Source: an uncultured Prevotellaceae bacterium (GTDB taxonomy: Bacteria; Bacteroidota; Bacteroidia; Bacteroidales; Bacteroidaceae). From it: DNA of 64,000 bases. Numbering within the stretch: position 1 is the first letter of the stretch; every line of letters begins with the position of its first letter. This document shows positions 8,247-16,978 of this stretch, piece by piece. The stretch is taken from positions 1 to 64,000 of the forward strand of contig CACXPX010000007.1 in assembly GCA_902769705.1 (NCBI GenBank). Direction: 5' to 3'. The notes under the pieces are model-generated. The model was given only the letters and a program-made list of their open reading frames with translations. It was not told the origin of the DNA and did no database searches. A program made the translations under genes and the position numbers.

Positions 8247-9347
8247 CTACCACCATCCCATCAATGGCCGCAGGAACGCAATCAGTTCGCCGGCCATTTT
8301 TTGTTGCTGCCAATAGCTGGGATGCCACGAGGCGCCATACATCAGGTCGCCCGTCTGGAAAGAGAAATCAAATCGGAACACTTCTTTGTCGCCCGCCTTG
8401 TTGGCATCGCGGCAGATGGCGTCGAGCACATTGCGCTGCTGAGCCGCCTCCTTTTCACCCAGCATAGGACCCGTGCAGAGCACAATCTTCGCCCCGGGAT
8501 AATGTCCGCGCACCGTCTTCAGGAACTGGCGGTATCCTTTTTCATAGAGTGAGATGTCGAAGTTGGGCGTTGAAAGGTCGTTGGTGCCAAGGTTGATACA
8601 CACCAGTTGCGGTTGCCAGCGGCTGAAGTTCCATTGCTCCGAATGGTCGTTGAACAACGTGTATTCATACTGCCAAGGCATACAGTCCTTGTTTCCCGTC
8701 CGCGGACCGTCGTAGTTGCGATAGATGCCGATGCCACTTCGTGCGATGGCCGTGTGCTGAGCGCCCAGAGCCTGAGCCGTCAGCGTGGCGTAGGTGTAGT
8801 AATGGTTCTCCGTCTCGTCCTCGAAGGGAGCCTCTTTCTTTGTATGTTCCACGCCGTAGCCGCAGGTGATGCTGTTGCCGATGAATTCAATTTTGCGTTC
8901 CGATGGGGCAGGGGGCGTTGCAAGGCTGCATCCTTCGTCGAGCACAAATCCCCAGAACTCGGGGTGGCGGAACAGTCCTTCGATGCAATACATCAGCTTC
9001 ACCGTGTGCTTGCCTGGCGTCAATGCTGTTGCCAGCGTCACCACAGAGTCGCGCTTCGCGTTGAACGACACCTTGAACGCCTCTCTGCCGTCTATCTGCG
9101 CCATGAAGTAACCACTTTCCGGGCGCGCCATCATCTTCAGCGATGTGCCTTCAAAGGCGGCGATGATTTGAGTGCCGGGGAAGTTGAAGCGTGGGCGTTC
9201 GGGGTTGGCAAAGCTCACTCGTCCGATGTATTGGATGTTCTTGTCCGTAGGTTTCACGATGCTTCCCTTGATGGGCAGCGTCTGTGCTTGTAGTGCAGTG
9301 GTCAGCAGCAGGGCGGCCACAGCCGAAAACAATGCTCTTTTCATCAT
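8247..9347 (-). CDS. SGNH/GDSL carbohydrate esterase (CE2-like)
   Basis: 366 residues with a Sec signal peptide (cleavage near ALQAQ, residue 21). Residues 25-145 form a beta-rich jelly-roll domain, and 150-366 an SGNH hydrolase: the nucleophile block is EFIGNSITCGYG (Ser159), the oxyanion Asn lies in LGTNDLS, and the catalytic His is in ASWHPS (His342). A beta-sandwich fused to SGNH is the organisation of CE2 acetyl-xylan / glucomannan esterases. It probably removes acetyl groups from plant polysaccharide in the periplasm or on the surface. Its own promoter is at 9416-9423. Substrate is inferred from family; other SGNH acyl-hydrolase activities are possible. Confidence 0.85.
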   Translation of the reverse strand: MMKRALFSAVAALLLTTALQAQTLPIKGSIVKPTDKNIQYIGRVSFANPERPRFNFPGTQIIAAFEGTSLKMMARPESGYFMAQIDGREAFKVSFNAKRDSVVTLATALTPGKHTVKLMYCIEGLFRHPEFWGFVLDEGCSLATPPAPSERKIEFIGNSITCGYGVEHTKKEAPFEDETENHYYTYATLTAQALGAQHTAIARSGIGIYRNYDGPRTGNKDCMPWQYEYTLFNDHSEQWNFSRWQPQLVCINLGTNDLSTPNFDISLYEKGYRQFLKTVRGHYPGAKIVLCTGPMLGEKEAAQQRNVLDAICRDANKAGDKEVFRFDFSFQTGDLMYGASWHPSYWQQQKMAGELIAFLRPLMGWW

Positions 9348-9415
9348 TTCTTATATCTTTTAGTTATTATCTTCTAAAGGTTCGAGTCTCTTTCTCTTTG
9401 TTCAGTTGTCGTTTG

Positions 9416-9423
9416 CAAAGATA
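9416..9423 (-). promoter_or_regulatory. -7 box of the esterase gene
   Basis: TATCTTTG on the minus strand, about 70 bases upstream of the start at 9347. Confidence 0.6.
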
Positions 9424-9502
9424 ATCAATTTTCTGCAATTGATGACACGGATGATTCTTTTTCTTCGTTTGCCCGTGCATTCTGAATCACCGCTTGTAAT
9501 TG

Positions 9503-9656
9503 TCATTTGCCGCATCTAGTCTTGCCACTTGTGGCCTCTGATCCTGTCATTTGCCACATATAGTCTTGTCAAATGCCATCTATGGTCAAGTAAAATAATT
9601 TATTTTACCACACCACTTGTATCCTCTTGCCACACAAGAAGCATGCTTTTGAGAGA
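9503..9656. repeat. 22-bp dyad repeat array 3
   Basis: Seven units start at 9503, 9525, 9547, 9569, 9591, 9613 and 9635, in strict 22-bp register. The unit at 9591 is of the AT class (TAAAATA-att-TATTTTA, perfect 7+7 dyad) and matches the units at 42296-42383. The others are of the TTGTGGC / TTGCC class. The array lies between the divergent promoters of the esterase and the aquaporin. Confidence 0.8.
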
Positions 9657-9784
9657 TTAGACCTATCATATAACTACTTTATTATATAGGAATACGGCCA
9701 TTCGTGCGGCATCGTAATGTTAACAAATCCGAAGAAAAACGTGATTTTCTTGCCAGAAAAGTTGCAATGTTCAGATTTTTTATT

Positions 9785-9792
9785 TATTTTTG
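9785..9792 (+). promoter_or_regulatory. -7 box of aqpZ
   Basis: TATTTTTG, 34 bases before the aqpZ start codon. Confidence 0.6.
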
Positions 9793-9826
9793 CGGAAATA
9801 TTGTTCACTTTTAACAAATTACGCTT

Positions 9827-10504
9827 ATGAAGAAGTATTTAGCAGAAATGGTAGGCACATTCGTGCTTACGTTCTTAGGATGCGGTGCAGCTGTTGCACT
9901 GGGTTGCGGTCAAGACACCGCTTCAATCGTCGGCACGGCCGTCGCGTTCGGTCTTGCTGTAGTGGCTATGGCCTATACCATTGGCGGCATTAGTGGTTGC
10001 CACATCAATCCAGCCATCACCTTAGGCGTATTCTTGAAGGGTGGCATTTCGGCCAAGGATTGTGGTATGTACATGCTGTTCCAGGTGATAGGCGCTATCA
10101 TTGCCGCTGCTGTGCTGGCAGGCATCGTCGCCACCGACCCCAATGCTGTCATCACGACTGCTACTGGAGCCAACGCTTGCACCTACGGAGCCACTAATGG
10201 CCTGTTTGTGGAGATTGTGCTCACCATGTTGTTTGTGCTGGTTGTGCTTGGTGCAACATCTAAGACCAATGGCGCTACGAACAATTTCGCAGGTTTGGCT
10301 ATCGGTTTGAGCCTGATTCTGATTCACCTTGTGGGTATCCACTTCACTGGAACCAGCGTGAACCCCGCTCGTTCCATCGGTCCGGCTCTCTTCGAGGGTG
10401 GCAAGGCATTGGCTGATCTTTGGGTGTTCATCGTAGGCCCGCTGGTGGGTGGTGCTTTGGCAGCATTCATCTGGAAAGCTATTGAGCCTGCTGGAGAAGA
10501 GTAA
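9827..10504 (+). CDS. aqpZ: aquaporin Z-type water channel
   Basis: 225 residues, six membrane helices and both NPA half-helix motifs (CHINPAIT and TSVNPARS). The aromatic/arginine filter of E. coli AqpZ is fully kept: Phe41, then the His of HLVGIHF, the Thr of GTSVNPA and the Arg of NPARS. That combination (F/H/T/R) marks a water-selective channel rather than a glycerol facilitator. Length is close to E. coli AqpZ (231). Single-gene unit with its own promoter and a strong terminator at 10529-10561. Confidence 0.95.
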   Translation: MKKYLAEMVGTFVLTFLGCGAAVALGCGQDTASIVGTAVAFGLAVVAMAYTIGGISGCHINPAITLGVFLKGGISAKDCGMYMLFQVIGAIIAAAVLAGIVATDPNAVITTATGANACTYGATNGLFVEIVLTMLFVLVVLGATSKTNGATNNFAGLAIGLSLILIHLVGIHFTGTSVNPARSIGPALFEGGKALADLWVFIVGPLVGGALAAFIWKAIEPAGEE

Positions 10505-10528
10505 TCATTTAAGGTACAGAGAACTAAT

Positions 10529-10561
10529 GAGGAGTGGAAGGATCGCTTCTGCTCCTCTTTT
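10529..10561 (+). terminator. intrinsic terminator of aqpZ
   Basis: A 12-base stem (GAGGAGTGGAAG at 10529-10540 against CTTCTGCTCCTC at 10546-10557, two mismatches) is followed by TTTT. Confidence 0.75.
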
Positions 10562-10689
10562 CATTATAATACATCAAATTCCTTTCATCTTTCTCGGGGG
10601 ATGGGAGGGATTATAACAATTTATCTTTTATTCATCCGTTGCCCTTTTGACGGCAGAAAGGATTGAACCAAGACCGACCAACAGGCTAT

Positions 10690-11916
10690 ATGAAAGCAAA
10701 ACTGACCGATAGGCAATATGTGGTGCCGTTTGTGCTGATCACCACCTTATTTTTCCTTTGGGGCTTCTCGCGCGCCATTCTCGACGTGCTGAACAAGCAT
10801 TTCCAGAACTCGATGGACATTTCCATCACTCAGTCATCGCTCATTCAGGTGACCACATACGTCAGTTATTTCCTGTTGGCCATCCCTGCAGGTTTGTACA
10901 TCAACCGTTGGGGCTATCGCAAAGGCGTAGTCTTGGGTCTTTCGCTTTTTGGCGTAGGAGCGTTGAGCGCAAGATTTGCATCGATGCCGCCAATATCTGT
11001 TCCTGGAACCGAGATGGGGCCTTTCACCGCATTTCTTCTCTCTCTCTTTGTCATCGGCTGCGGATTGGTGTTTCTGGAAGTTGCCGCTAACCCCTATGTG
11101 ACGGAGCTCGGACCGCGCGAGACAGCCACCAGCCGCTTGAATTTCTCACAGTCGTTCAATGGTTTTGGGTCGCTTTTCGCTACATTTGCTGTGGGACAGT
11201 TCCTTTTCAGAGGTTCGTCGGAGAGTGATGATGTCATCTTGCCTTACACCATTCTGGGCATCATCGTGTTGGTCATCGCTGTGGTGTTCTCGCGTGTGGA
11301 TTTGCCCGAAATCAAGCACGAAGAAGATGAAAACGAGGGCGCTGGCGGATTGCAGAAGTTGGGACAGTTGTGGAAGCACAAGATGTTTGTTTTCGGACTG
11401 TTTGCCCTGCTAGCCTACGAGGTGGCAGAGATTTCCATCAACAGCTATTTCATCAACTTTGTGACGGGAACGGGCTGGATGAGCGACCGCACGGCTTCAG
11501 TCGTATTGACATTTGCGTTGGCATTCTTTATGGTGGGCCGTTTCGTTGGTGCGTGGATCATGCGCCGTGTTGAGGCCAGTCGCATGCTGTTCATCTGCGG
11601 AGTGGGCACGGTGGTGTGCACTTTGCTGGTGCTCTGTCCGTTGGGCAAACTGTCGATGGTTGCTTTGATGGGCAATTACTTTTTCGAAGCCATCATGTTC
11701 CCCACCATCTTCGCACTCGCCTTGCGTGGGCTTGGCGGTCTGACGAAGAGCGCTTCTTCGCTCTTGATGATGACGCCTGTTGGCGGATGCGGATTCATGT
11801 TGATGGGATTGATAGCCGACGGTACAGGCAACCTCGTCATTCCCTTCCTGATTCCGCTTGCCGGCTACATTGTTGTGGCTCTTTATGGCTTCAGTCTCTT
11901 GAAAAAGAGCTTATAA
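10690..11916 (+). CDS. sugar:H+ symporter, FucP/glucose-galactose MFS family
   Basis: 408 residues, twelve membrane helices. The N-terminal FVLITTLFFLWGFSRAILDVL and the VAANPYVTELGP stretch at about residue 140 are hallmarks of the FucP-type family, which imports L-fucose or other hexoses with protons. The ATG at 10690 is chosen; a TTG nine codons upstream adds no recognisable sequence. It precedes the beta-glucan locus by 180 bases on the same strand. Import of glucose released by that locus is therefore plausible, though fucose remains possible. Confidence 0.88.
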   Translation: MKAKLTDRQYVVPFVLITTLFFLWGFSRAILDVLNKHFQNSMDISITQSSLIQVTTYVSYFLLAIPAGLYINRWGYRKGVVLGLSLFGVGALSARFASMPPISVPGTEMGPFTAFLLSLFVIGCGLVFLEVAANPYVTELGPRETATSRLNFSQSFNGFGSLFATFAVGQFLFRGSSESDDVILPYTILGIIVLVIAVVFSRVDLPEIKHEEDENEGAGGLQKLGQLWKHKMFVFGLFALLAYEVAEISINSYFINFVTGTGWMSDRTASVVLTFALAFFMVGRFVGAWIMRRVEASRMLFICGVGTVVCTLLVLCPLGKLSMVALMGNYFFEAIMFPTIFALALRGLGGLTKSASSLLMMTPVGGCGFMLMGLIADGTGNLVIPFLIPLAGYIVVALYGFSLLKKSL

Positions 11917-12004
11917 ATCGTCCACTTTTTTGATCCGTGCGCTTTTTTGTTAAGTACTGAAAATCAAGCTATTGCGGATTTTCTGTTACATTTTGTGTCC
12001 ACTT

Positions 12005-12028
12005 TCTGTCTATATACGAGTAGACAGA
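12005..12028. promoter_or_regulatory. candidate operator upstream of susC
   Basis: A perfect 8+8 inverted repeat, TCTGTCTA-(8)-TAGACAGA, overlaps the expected -33 region of the susC promoter. It is a plausible site for the locus regulator. The repeat is seen; the role is inferred. Confidence 0.5.
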
Positions 12029-12042
12029 AGCATGTTTTGTTA

Positions 12043-12050
12043 TACCTTTG
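12043..12050 (+). promoter_or_regulatory. -7 box of the glycan-utilisation operon
   Basis: TACCTTTG, 43 bases before the susC ATG. Confidence 0.7.
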
Positions 12051-12093
12051 CGTCAGATTCGAAACGAAAACTTAAAACATTAACTAACAAGGT

Positions 12094-15000
12094 ATGAAAC
12101 AAACTAGGTTACTAACTCTGTTGTTGGCACTATGGGTGTCGGCAGCTGCCTTTGCCCAATCGAGAATCGTGGGCACAGTGACTGACGATAATGGTGAGCC
12201 TGTTATCGGGGCTTCCGTTGTCGAGAAAGGAAATCCGCAGAACGGAACCGTCACAAACATTGACGGCCAATTCACGGTAAATGTTCAATCTGGCGCCACG
12301 CTGGTGATCTCCTACATTGGTTTTGAAACCCAGGAGTTGCCCGCACGCAATCAGATGCAAGTGGTGTTGAAGGAAGATCAGCAGACGCTGAACGATGTGA
12401 TTGTCATCGGTTATGGCGTGCAGAAGAAGAGCGTTGTGACGGCAGCCATTGCGAAGGTGTCGTCAGACGACTTGGAGGGCAAGACTCCCGTGCGTGTCGA
12501 TAACGCATTGAAGGGTTTGGCTGCTGGTGTTAACGTCACCTCAAGCTCGGGTCAGCCCGGTGCTTCTCCACGTGTACGTGTACGTGGTACGGGTACTATT
12601 AACAATAGTGACCCTCTGTACATTGTAGACGGTATGCCTATTGAGGGCGGTATCGACTTCGTGAACCCCAGCGATATCGAGTCGATTGAGGTGCTGAAGG
12701 ATGCTGCCTCGGGTGCCATCTATGGTGCTCGCGCAGCCAACGGTGTTGTGCTTGTCACCACGAAAAAGGGTAAGATGGGCAAGGCCAGCATCAACTACAA
12801 CTTCTCGCAAGGTTGGCAGACCGCATGGCGTCGCCGCGAAGTGACAGGTGCTACCGACTATGCCATCATGCAGAACGAGCTGCGTCTGAATGGCGGTCAG
12901 GCTCCCATCTATGCCGATCCCTACAACCTGATGGACACCAACGGCAACCCTATCACGGGCTTCGGCACCGACTGGCAAGACTTGGTGTTCAATGACAATG
13001 CTCCCGTGCAGAACCACGAGGTGAGCGTGAGCGGTGCTTCCGACAAACTGAACTACTATCTCTCTTTGGGCTTCTACGACCAGGAAGGTATTGTGGGCGG
13101 AAACTACGGACGCTCAAACTACCAGCGTCTGTCGTTGCGTTCGAATAATATATATAATGTGTATGACGCAGAAGCTGAGCGAAACTTCCTGAACAAACTC
13201 GATGTAACGGTGAACCTCGCCTACACTCGCGTGAAGAGCACGGGCATCGGAGAGAACTCAGAGTTCGGCTCGGTATTGGGTTCAGCCCTCTACATGTCGC
13301 CCATCATTGCTCCGACCGTAACCAACCAGGCTCTTGCCGACCAGATGCACGAGAACTACGAGGTGACACAAGGTTACGAGTTGCAGCGCGATGCCGCAGG
13401 CAACTACTACACCATTCCCGGCACGTTCGGTTCGTATGCCGAGATGAACAACCCGTTGGCATTGCTCAACATGAATCCATCGAAGAACTGGAGCCACAAG
13501 TTCGTGCCCAAGTTCTCGTTCGACCTACAGTTGTGGGACAACCTGAAGTACCACTTCAACTACTCCGTTGACCTCTCCTTCTGGGGGAACAGCGCAGCAA
13601 CGCTGTCGAAATACTACCACTCGGGCAATGCCAAAGGCGAGCACACCTCCGCTAGCATGTCGTGGAGCAAGGGCTGCAACTGGCAGGTGGAGAACACGCT
13701 GACCTATGACAAGCAGTTCGGCAAGCACACCATCGGCGTGGTGCTGGGTCAGAGTGCTATGAAGAACAAGAGCGACTACCTGGGCGCTGAGCGTTGGAAC
13801 ATCATCAACTTGGAGAAGCCCTACATGAGCTACACCAACGCCAACGTCATCTACGAGATTGACGACGACGGCAAACTCATCGGCACTCCCTATGCAGAAT
13901 ATAACGGCTGGGGTGGCCCGAACGTAGAACATCGTCTGAGTTCGCTCTTCGGTCGTGTCAGCTATAACTACGACGAGAAGTACATGTTGCAGGCCACCGT
14001 TCGTCGCGATGGTTCGAGCCGCTTCGGTCCTGAAAACAAATACGGTACGTTCCCTTCAGTGTCTGTGGGTTGGAACATCATGAACGAGAAGTTCATGGAG
14101 CAGACTCAGGGTTGGCTGTCGAACTTGAAGTTCCGCGCCAGCTGGGGAAAGAACGGTAGTGATAACATCGACAACTTCCTCTATACAGTAGAAAATGTGA
14201 TGGGCAACAACGTGCTCTTCGGTAATCCCGTCGTCAAGCAGATTGGTTCAAAAGCCTCTACAACGGCTAACCCGAGCATCAAGTGGGAGGAGAGTGAGCA
14301 GACCGACTTCGGACTTGACTTCGGTTTCTTCAATCAGGCATTGACGTTCACCGTTGACTACTACATCAAGAAGACCAACGGTATGCTGATGACAATGCCA
14401 ATCCCCTCTTACGTGGGTGAGTCGAAGCCTGTAGGCAATGTTGGTGATATGGAGAACAAGGGTGTTGAGTTCGAACTGGGCTACAAGTGGAACATTAGCG
14501 ATGCACGCTTCGGCGTGAAGGCCAATGCCACCTACACCAAGAACACGCTGAAGAACCTCGGAAACGAGTCGGGATTCATTGATTACGATGGTGTTCAGGG
14601 CTTTACGGGCGGTTCTTTGGCTCGCGGTTCGAACGGAATGCCTTTCCCCTACTTCTTCGGCTACAAGACCGACGGCGTATTCCAGAACTATGCTGAGGTG
14701 AACGCCTATACCAATGCTGAAGGCGGACTTATCCAGCCCTCTGCACGTCCCGGCGACACCCGCTTCGTTGATGTGAATGGCGACGGCGTGATCAACAGCG
14801 ACGACCGCACGAAGATTGGTAAGGGTACGCCTGACTGGAACTTCGGTTTCAACTTCAATGCCGACTGGAAGGGCTTCGACTTCAATATGTTCTTCCAAGG
14901 TGTGGCTGGTGCCGACATCTTCGATGCCACCTATCGTACTGACGTTACCGCTGGTAACTATCCCACCTATATGCTGAACCGCTGGACCGGTGAGGGCACT

Positions 15001-15309
15001 TCCAACAAGTATCCCATCCTGCGTGCCGGCGACAACACCAACTGGCAGGTCAGCGACCTCTACATCGTCGATGGCTCCTACCTGCGTCTGAAGAACATCT
15101 CGCTGGGCTACACCCTGCCGCGCAACCTCACACGCCAGATTTCCATCGAGCGTCTGCGTTTCTTCGTGATGGCCGAGAACCTCGTCACCTGGACCAAGTA
15201 CTGGGGCTTCGATCCTGAAATCTCTTCAGGTGGCAAGTCGCTGGGTATCGACAAGGGTGTTTATCCGCAAGCCCGCATTTGGACGGTCGGTCTCAACCTG
15301 ACGTTCTAA
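12094..15309 (+). CDS. SusC/RagA-family TonB-dependent outer-membrane receptor
   Basis: 1071 residues. Signal peptide ends at AAAFAQ (residue 22). A carboxypeptidase-D-like domain (SRIVGTVTDDNGEPVIGA, residues 23-100) precedes the plug, which begins DVIVIGYG and contains the family pattern DPLYIVDGMPI and IEVLKDAASGAIYGARAANG. The rest is the beta-barrel, ending in a typical aromatic C-terminus (VGLNLTF). Such receptors import oligosaccharides through the outer membrane, capped by the SusD lipoprotein encoded next, and are energised by TonB-ExbBD (such an operon lies at 50375-55861). Length is usual for the family. The enzymes downstream suggest a beta-glucan ligand. Confidence 0.97.
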   Translation: MKQTRLLTLLLALWVSAAAFAQSRIVGTVTDDNGEPVIGASVVEKGNPQNGTVTNIDGQFTVNVQSGATLVISYIGFETQELPARNQMQVVLKEDQQTLNDVIVIGYGVQKKSVVTAAIAKVSSDDLEGKTPVRVDNALKGLAAGVNVTSSSGQPGASPRVRVRGTGTINNSDPLYIVDGMPIEGGIDFVNPSDIESIEVLKDAASGAIYGARAANGVVLVTTKKGKMGKASINYNFSQGWQTAWRRREVTGATDYAIMQNELRLNGGQAPIYADPYNLMDTNGNPITGFGTDWQDLVFNDNAPVQNHEVSVSGASDKLNYYLSLGFYDQEGIVGGNYGRSNYQRLSLRSNNIYNVYDAEAERNFLNKLDVTVNLAYTRVKSTGIGENSEFGSVLGSALYMSPIIAPTVTNQALADQMHENYEVTQGYELQRDAAGNYYTIPGTFGSYAEMNNPLALLNMNPSKNWSHKFVPKFSFDLQLWDNLKYHFNYSVDLSFWGNSAATLSKYYHSGNAKGEHTSASMSWSKGCNWQVENTLTYDKQFGKHTIGVVLGQSAMKNKSDYLGAERWNIINLEKPYMSYTNANVIYEIDDDGKLIGTPYAEYNGWGGPNVEHRLSSLFGRVSYNYDEKYMLQATVRRDGSSRFGPENKYGTFPSVSVGWNIMNEKFMEQTQGWLSNLKFRASWGKNGSDNIDNFLYTVENVMGNNVLFGNPVVKQIGSKASTTANPSIKWEESEQTDFGLDFGFFNQALTFTVDYYIKKTNGMLMTMPIPSYVGESKPVGNVGDMENKGVEFELGYKWNISDARFGVKANATYTKNTLKNLGNESGFIDYDGVQGFTGGSLARGSNGMPFPYFFGYKTDGVFQNYAEVNAYTNAEGGLIQPSARPGDTRFVDVNGDGVINSDDRTKIGKGTPDWNFGFNFNADWKGFDFNMFFQGVAGADIFDATYRTDVTAGNYPTYMLNRWTGEGTSNKYPILRAGDNTNWQVSDLYIVDGSYLRLKNISLGYTLPRNLTRQISIERLRFFVMAENLVTWTKYWGFDPEISSGGKSLGIDKGVYPQARIWTVGLNLTF

Positions 15310-15342
15310 TTGACAATTAACAGTTCACAATTGACAATTATT
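15310..15342. repeat. TTGACAATTAACA iterations between susC and susD
   Basis: Three imperfect copies of the TTGACAATTAACA word fill the gap just after the susC stop. Same word family as 8163-8243. Confidence 0.55.
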
Positions 15343-15358
15343 TAAAATAGAATTCAAT

Positions 15359-16894
15359 ATGAAAGCAAAATATATAGCAATGAGTCTTCTGACCGCCGGC
15401 GGTATACTATTCACCAGCTGTAGCGATGACTTTCTTGAGGTGACCAACCCCAACCGCGACTATCTGGAAGACTACTACAAGACCGACGAGCACATTCAGG
15501 AAGCCCTGATTGCAGCTTACGACCCCATCCACTGGCCCGACTGGGGACTTGGACAATACAACGCACTGAACATCGACGCCGAAATTCAGGGCGACAACTT
15601 CTGGGTTGGCGGCGAGACCAAGAATGATATGCAGAACTGGCACATGCTCTTCAACTATGAGGGTAACGAGAACAACACGCTCTCTTCACTTTGGACGGTT
15701 GACTATTCGGGCATTAAGCGTTGCAACGACGTGCTGCGCTACATCCCTTGGGGAACCGACGTGACTCCTGCCAATGCCAAAAACTATGAGATGCAGGCTC
15801 GCGCAATGCGTGTGTTCTACTACAATATGTTGTGGCACTATTTCGGCAACATCCCCTTCTATCTGGAGAACCTCAGTGCTCCTTACACCGCTCCTCAGAT
15901 GAAGGCCGACGAAGTGTATGCCGAGCTCATCCGCGAATTGGAGGAAGTCATCGACTCGAAGGTGCTGCCCTTGCGTTGGGACAATGCCAACAGCGGACGC
16001 GCCTCACAGGCTATGTGCTACATGATGTATGCCGAGATGGTGATGTATCAGAAAGACACCGCACGCTATCCGAAGGCTCTGCAGTACATGCAGGAAATCA
16101 TTGCCTCCAATGACTACGCCCTGAATCCCGACTATGCTAACATCTGGTATGCAGAGGGTGAGTGGACGAAGGAGTCGATTTGGGAAATCAACTATGAAGA
16201 CGGTGGCAACGAGCGTGGTTGGAATAGTCCGCTGGCTATCGGTGGCACTGTGCTCCCCACACTCATCTCTCCCAACAGCTGGTCTGTGGGCGATGCTCCT
16301 GAAATGGCTGGTGACGGCTGGGGCTTCCTTCCCGTACGTGTTGAGTCCTACAACAAGTTCAGCGAGGGCGACTTGCGTCGCGATGCCACTATTCTCGACT
16401 TCCGTTATCTCGAGGGGCTCGAGGAGGGACAGTCCTATCACCCACGCTATCAGAACACCTTCCTCTGGTTGAAGAAGTACAGCAAGGTGACGGGTACCAA
16501 CTCACACGCTGCCTTCGACAACAACCTGAACTTCAACAACAACTACCGCTACTATCGCTATAGCGAGGCTTTGCTGAATGCTGCCGAGTTGCTGCTGGAG
16601 ACGGGAGGCAATGCTGCCACCGCTGCACAATATGTGAGCCAGGTGCGCGAACGTGCCGGACTGCAGGCTGTGACGAGTGTCACGAAGGACGACATCATCG
16701 ATGAGCGCGACCTTGAGTTCATGGGCGAAGGCAAACGTTATTGGGATCTCGTGCGCACAGGCAAGGCTGCCACCGTGCTCGTACCCGACAAGTATGGCTA
16801 TCGTACCAACCGTTGGACTGAAAGCAAGAAGTACATCCCAATTGCACAAAGTGAGCTCGACTCCGATCCCGCATTGGTTCAGAACGAATATTAA
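15359..16894 (+). CDS. SusD/RagB-family glycan-binding lipoprotein
   Basis: 511 residues. A lipoprotein signal peptide ends at Cys21 (LFTSC), followed by Ser-Asp-Asp, the acidic motif that sends Bacteroidetes lipoproteins to the cell surface. The body has TPR-rich SusD features (ALIAAYDPIHW, QARAMRVFYYNMLWHYFGNIP) and the C-terminal pattern IIDERDLEFMGEGKRYWDLVRTGKA. It partners SusC as the lid of the transporter and binds the incoming oligosaccharide. The pair defines a polysaccharide utilisation locus. Confidence 0.97.
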   Translation: MKAKYIAMSLLTAGGILFTSCSDDFLEVTNPNRDYLEDYYKTDEHIQEALIAAYDPIHWPDWGLGQYNALNIDAEIQGDNFWVGGETKNDMQNWHMLFNYEGNENNTLSSLWTVDYSGIKRCNDVLRYIPWGTDVTPANAKNYEMQARAMRVFYYNMLWHYFGNIPFYLENLSAPYTAPQMKADEVYAELIRELEEVIDSKVLPLRWDNANSGRASQAMCYMMYAEMVMYQKDTARYPKALQYMQEIIASNDYALNPDYANIWYAEGEWTKESIWEINYEDGGNERGWNSPLAIGGTVLPTLISPNSWSVGDAPEMAGDGWGFLPVRVESYNKFSEGDLRRDATILDFRYLEGLEEGQSYHPRYQNTFLWLKKYSKVTGTNSHAAFDNNLNFNNNYRYYRYSEALLNAAELLLETGGNAATAAQYVSQVRERAGLQAVTSVTKDDIIDERDLEFMGEGKRYWDLVRTGKAATVLVPDKYGYRTNRWTESKKYIPIAQSELDSDPALVQNEY

Positions 16895-16937
16895 GAGCCC
16901 CGCCCCGGCCCTCCCCAGTAGGGAGGGAGACGGGCTC
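16895..16937 (+). terminator. GC-rich hairpin between susD and the glycan-binding gene
   Basis: GAGCCC (16895-16900) pairs with GGGCTC (16932-16937), and the inner CCCTCCC (16909-16915) with GGGAGGG (16921-16927). No U-tract follows, so it may attenuate or protect the upstream susCD message rather than fully terminate. Confidence 0.55.
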
Positions 16938-16978
16938 CCAACCAAACAATATAAATCTTTTTAATCAAATCAGAGAAT

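Noticed and set aside
11925-11960. terminator after the MFS transporter
   Set aside because: Two T-runs are present but no convincing stem precedes them.
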